The position numbers and the translations under genes were made by a program. Of a DNA stretch of 64,000 bases, positions 62,164 through 64,000 are shown one piece after another. A model generated the notes under the pieces. The model made no database searches. It had not been told where the DNA came from and was given only the letters and a program-made list of their open reading frames with translations. This DNA is from Blastococcus sp. TF02A-30. Lineage in GTDB: Bacteria > Actinomycetota > Actinomycetes > Mycobacteriales > Geodermatophilaceae. Numbering within the stretch: position 1 is the first letter of the stretch; every line of letters begins with the position of its first letter. The stretch spans positions 402,831-466,830 of the forward strand of contig NZ_QOHJ01000004.1 of assembly GCF_003319185.1 (NCBI RefSeq), in the 5' to 3' direction.

Positions 62164-63045
62164 TCAGGCGAAGACGATCGTGCGGTCGCCCTCGACGATC
62201 ACGCGGTCCTCGACGTGCCAGGTGACGGCCTGGGCCAGGACCTGGCGCTCGACGTAGCGGCCCACCCGGCGCATGTCCTCGACGGTCGCGCGGTGGTCGA
62301 CCCGGGCCACCTCCTGCTCGATGATCGGGCCGGCGTCGAGCTCGGGGGTCACGTAGTGCGCCGTGGCCCCGATCAGCTTCACGCCGCGGTCGTGCGCCGC
62401 CTGGTACGGGTTCGCGCCGACGAACGCCGGCAGGAAGCTGTGGTGGATGTTGATCAGCCGCTCCGGGAACCGCGCGCAGAACTCCGGCGACACGATCTGC
62501 ATGTAGCGGGCGAGGACGACGAGGTCGACGTCGCCGATCAGCTCCAGCGCCCGGGCCTCCGCCTCGGCCTTGGTCGCGGGCGTGACCGGCACGTGGTGGA
62601 ACGGGATCCCGGCGCCCTTGGCCACCGGCTCGAGGTCGGTGTGGTTGGAGACGACCGCGGTGATCTCCGCCCGCAGGTCGCCGGCCCGGACCCGGTAGAT
62701 GAGCTCCTGGAGCACGTGGTCGGTCTTGCTGACGAAGACGGCGAGGGTCGGCCGGTGCGTGGCCTCGGTCAGCCGCCAGGTCATCCCCCACTGCCGGGCC
62801 AGGAGCTCCAGCGCCCCCTCCAGCTGCGGGCGCCGCGCGGCCAGCTCCGGCAACACGAACTCCAGGCGCAGCGTGAAGGTGCCGCCGAGCGGGTCGGAGG
62901 AGTGCTGCTGCGACTCGGTGATGTTCGCTCCGACGTCGGCCAGCAGCCGCGACAGGACGGCGACGATCCCCGGCTGGTCGGGGCAGCGGACGACCAGCCG
63001 CCCGACGTCGGTGGTGCGGGGATCATGCGGGCCTGCGACGGACAT
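62164..63045 (-). CDS. purU: Formyltetrahydrofolate deformylase
   Basis: A 293-residue enzyme: N-terminal ACT domain ([28 protein letters not shown]) and a formyltransferase domain with [45 protein letters not shown] (key part NIHHSFLP) and [18 protein letters not shown]. Asn, His and Asp of the catalytic set are present. It hydrolyses 10-formyl-THF to formate and THF, balancing one-carbon pools. ATG at 63045 with GGAA-type weak ribosome site; upstream frame is open but lacks homology. Confidence 0.92.
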   Translation of the reverse strand: MSVAGPHDPRTTDVGRLVVRCPDQPGIVAVLSRLLADVGANITESQQHSSDPLGGTFTLRLEFVLPELAARRPQLEGALELLARQWGMTWRLTEATHRPTLAVFVSKTDHVLQELIYRVRAGDLRAEITAVVSNHTDLEPVAKGAGIPFHHVPVTPATKAEAEARALELIGDVDLVVLARYMQIVSPEFCARFPERLINIHHSFLPAFVGANPYQAAHDRGVKLIGATAHYVTPELDAGPIIEQEVARVDHRATVEDMRRVGRYVERQVLAQAVTWHVEDRVIVEGDRTIVFA

Positions 63046-63206
63046 GCGCGGAATGGTCTCATTCCGGTCGACCATGATCATCGCCACGGGCGCCCGACCA
63101 CCCACCCGGCGGACCCGCCCATCCCCCGCTCGCGCAGCGGCCATCTGCCACGGCGCACCGTCGGCGCGCCGGCTCCAGCCCTCCGGGATCAACGCCGTTC
63201 CCGCCG

Positions 63207-64000
63207 TCAGAACGGTGGCGGGGTGTGGTCCGGTGGTGGTGCCGGTGGCGGGGGCAGCGCGGGTCGGTCGCGCAGGCCCGGTGGCCGGGTGCTGCGGGTG
63301 ATGCCGGACGGGGTGGTGACGGTGAGCGTGCCGTCGGGGGCCATCGCGAAGCGCCAGCCGCGGGCGAAGGTCTTGAGCCGGTGGTGGGTGCGGCACAGGC
63401 AGCACAGGTTGTCGCAGCCGGTGCGCCCGCCGCAGTCGTGCGGGACGACGTGGTCCAGGTCGGTGCGCCCGGCGGGCCGGGCGCAGCCGGGGTGGCGGCA
63501 GGTGCGGTCGCGCAGCCGCACGAACCGCTCCTGCGCCGCGGCGGGCGCGTAGCCGTTCCGGTCGGCCGGCGCCCACAGCTGCGGGCAGGCGCAGGCCGCG
63601 TCGCGGCCGTGCGCTCGGCAGCCGCGGGCGGCCAGCCGGGCCAGCTCGGCGGGGGTGGCGGTGGCCAGCAGCGCGCCGTGCTCGTCGGTGATCGCGACCG
63701 CCAGGCTGCCGCCGGGCGGGGCCTGCAGCCCGAGCCCACCGAGCTGGGCGAGCAGCTCGCGCAGGTGGGCGGCGGTGATCGGCTGCCCGCCCACCGCCGG
63801 CCCGCACTCCCCCGCCGCTCCGGACCGCCCCGCCCCGCCCGGATCAGCGGCGGCGGCCCGCGCACCGCCGGTACCGGTCAGCGCCGGCAGCGGGGCCAGG
63901 ACGGTGACGTGCCCGGTGAACCCGGCACCGTCGGCACCACCGGGGTTCAGCACCAGCGCGGCGTGCGCCTCACCGCGCAGCACCCCGATCGGCCGGTCAT
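63207..64000 (-). CDS. DUF222/HNH endonuclease, C-terminal part (cut by window end)
   Basis: At least 264 residues, open at the right edge. The C-terminal domain has the HNH motif CRHPGCARPAGRTDLDHVVPHDCGG (key residues LDHVV and CRHPGC, four zinc cysteines) and CCLCRTHHRLK, typical of the actinobacterial DUF222/13E12-type HNH family. Such genes are abundant and of unknown role; some are repeat or mobile-associated. Upstream Pro/Ala-rich region is the DUF222-HNH linker. The N-terminal domain lies outside the window. Confidence 0.8.
   Translation of the reverse strand, partial: DRPIGVLRGEAHAALVLNPGGADGAGFTGHVTVLAPLPALTGTGGARAAAADPGGAGRSGAAGECGPAVGGQPITAAHLRELLAQLGGLGLQAPPGGSLAVAITDEHGALLATATPAELARLAARGCRAHGRDAACACPQLWAPADRNGYAPAAAQERFVRLRDRTCRHPGCARPAGRTDLDHVVPHDCGGRTGCDNLCCLCRTHHRLKTFARGWRFAMAPDGTLTVTTPSGITRSTRPPGLRDRPALPPPPAPPPDHTPPPF

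Noticed and set aside
1..64000. tRNA, rRNA, CRISPR array, insertion sequence, prophage
   Set aside because: No direct-repeat array with regular spacers, no transposase or integrase protein, and no cloverleaf-like or rRNA segments were noticed. The HNH gene at the end is not on its own evidence for a mobile element.

Overview
The window is about 64 kb of very GC-rich DNA with strong G/C preference at third codon positions, many GTG starts, dense short ATGA/GTGA/TGATG gene overlaps, and Actinobacteria-specific families (EthA/EthR, CE1758/CE1759-type flavin proteins, an AftD-like arabinofuranosyltransferase, DUF3068, DUF2613, F420-type PPOX enzyme, DUF222/HNH endonuclease, FurA-KatA, phosphoketolase). 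It reads as a chromosomal segment of a non-mycolate, aerobic, stress-tolerant actinobacterium; Geodermatophilaceae (Blastococcus, Modestobacter, Geodermatophilus) is my best inference, not proven. I saw no tRNA, rRNA, CRISPR array, prophage or insertion sequence.

Layout. 1-12 kb: a flavin monooxygenase-SDR fusion with a second SDR; a small unrecognised three-gene cassette with a frameshift and an LRR-like protein; a GH3 lipoprotein; a lytic transglycosylase under an apparent c-di-AMP (ydaO) riboswitch; a methyltransferase; an SDR-ethA operon divergent from ethR; a universal stress protein. 12-20 kb: a luciferase-like monooxygenase with its FMN reductase behind an 18-bp palindrome, a methyltransferase, an FMN-binding glutamate-synthase-like protein with a GntP permease, and an MFS transporter divergent from a TetR regulator.

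20-34 kb is a cell-envelope glycan island: three methyltransferases, a giant AftD-like GT-C enzyme, a second GT-C-like membrane protein, DUF3068, a GT4 glycosyltransferase, DUF2613, a large membrane protein and a flippase. The gene set matches, from memory, the Mycobacterium tuberculosis Rv0224c-Rv0227c/Rv0236c neighbourhood.

34-48 kb: cupin, double universal stress protein, acetate kinase-phosphoketolase operon, a FAD/Fe-S D-lactate-dehydrogenase-like fusion, a KhtTU-like K+/H+ antiporter pair, an SGNH hydrolase, a TetR-controlled multidrug MFS operon with a visible operator, and a FabG-like SDR. 48-58 kb: small stress and housekeeping proteins (DUF350, P-loop kinase, AI-2E transporters, ankyrin protein, GNAT, dienelactone hydrolase, ferritin-like protein, SatD-like protein, F420-type PPOX enzyme), then PAC2 and a PabB-PabC fusion. 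58-64 kb: an AAHS-type MFS transporter, a furA-katA operon with a clear Fur-type box, purU, and the end of a DUF222/HNH endonuclease cut by the window edge.

Gene ends are often marked by long perfect GC-rich hairpins (6342, 27581, 34583, 46726, 55655, 59908), which I read as terminators.
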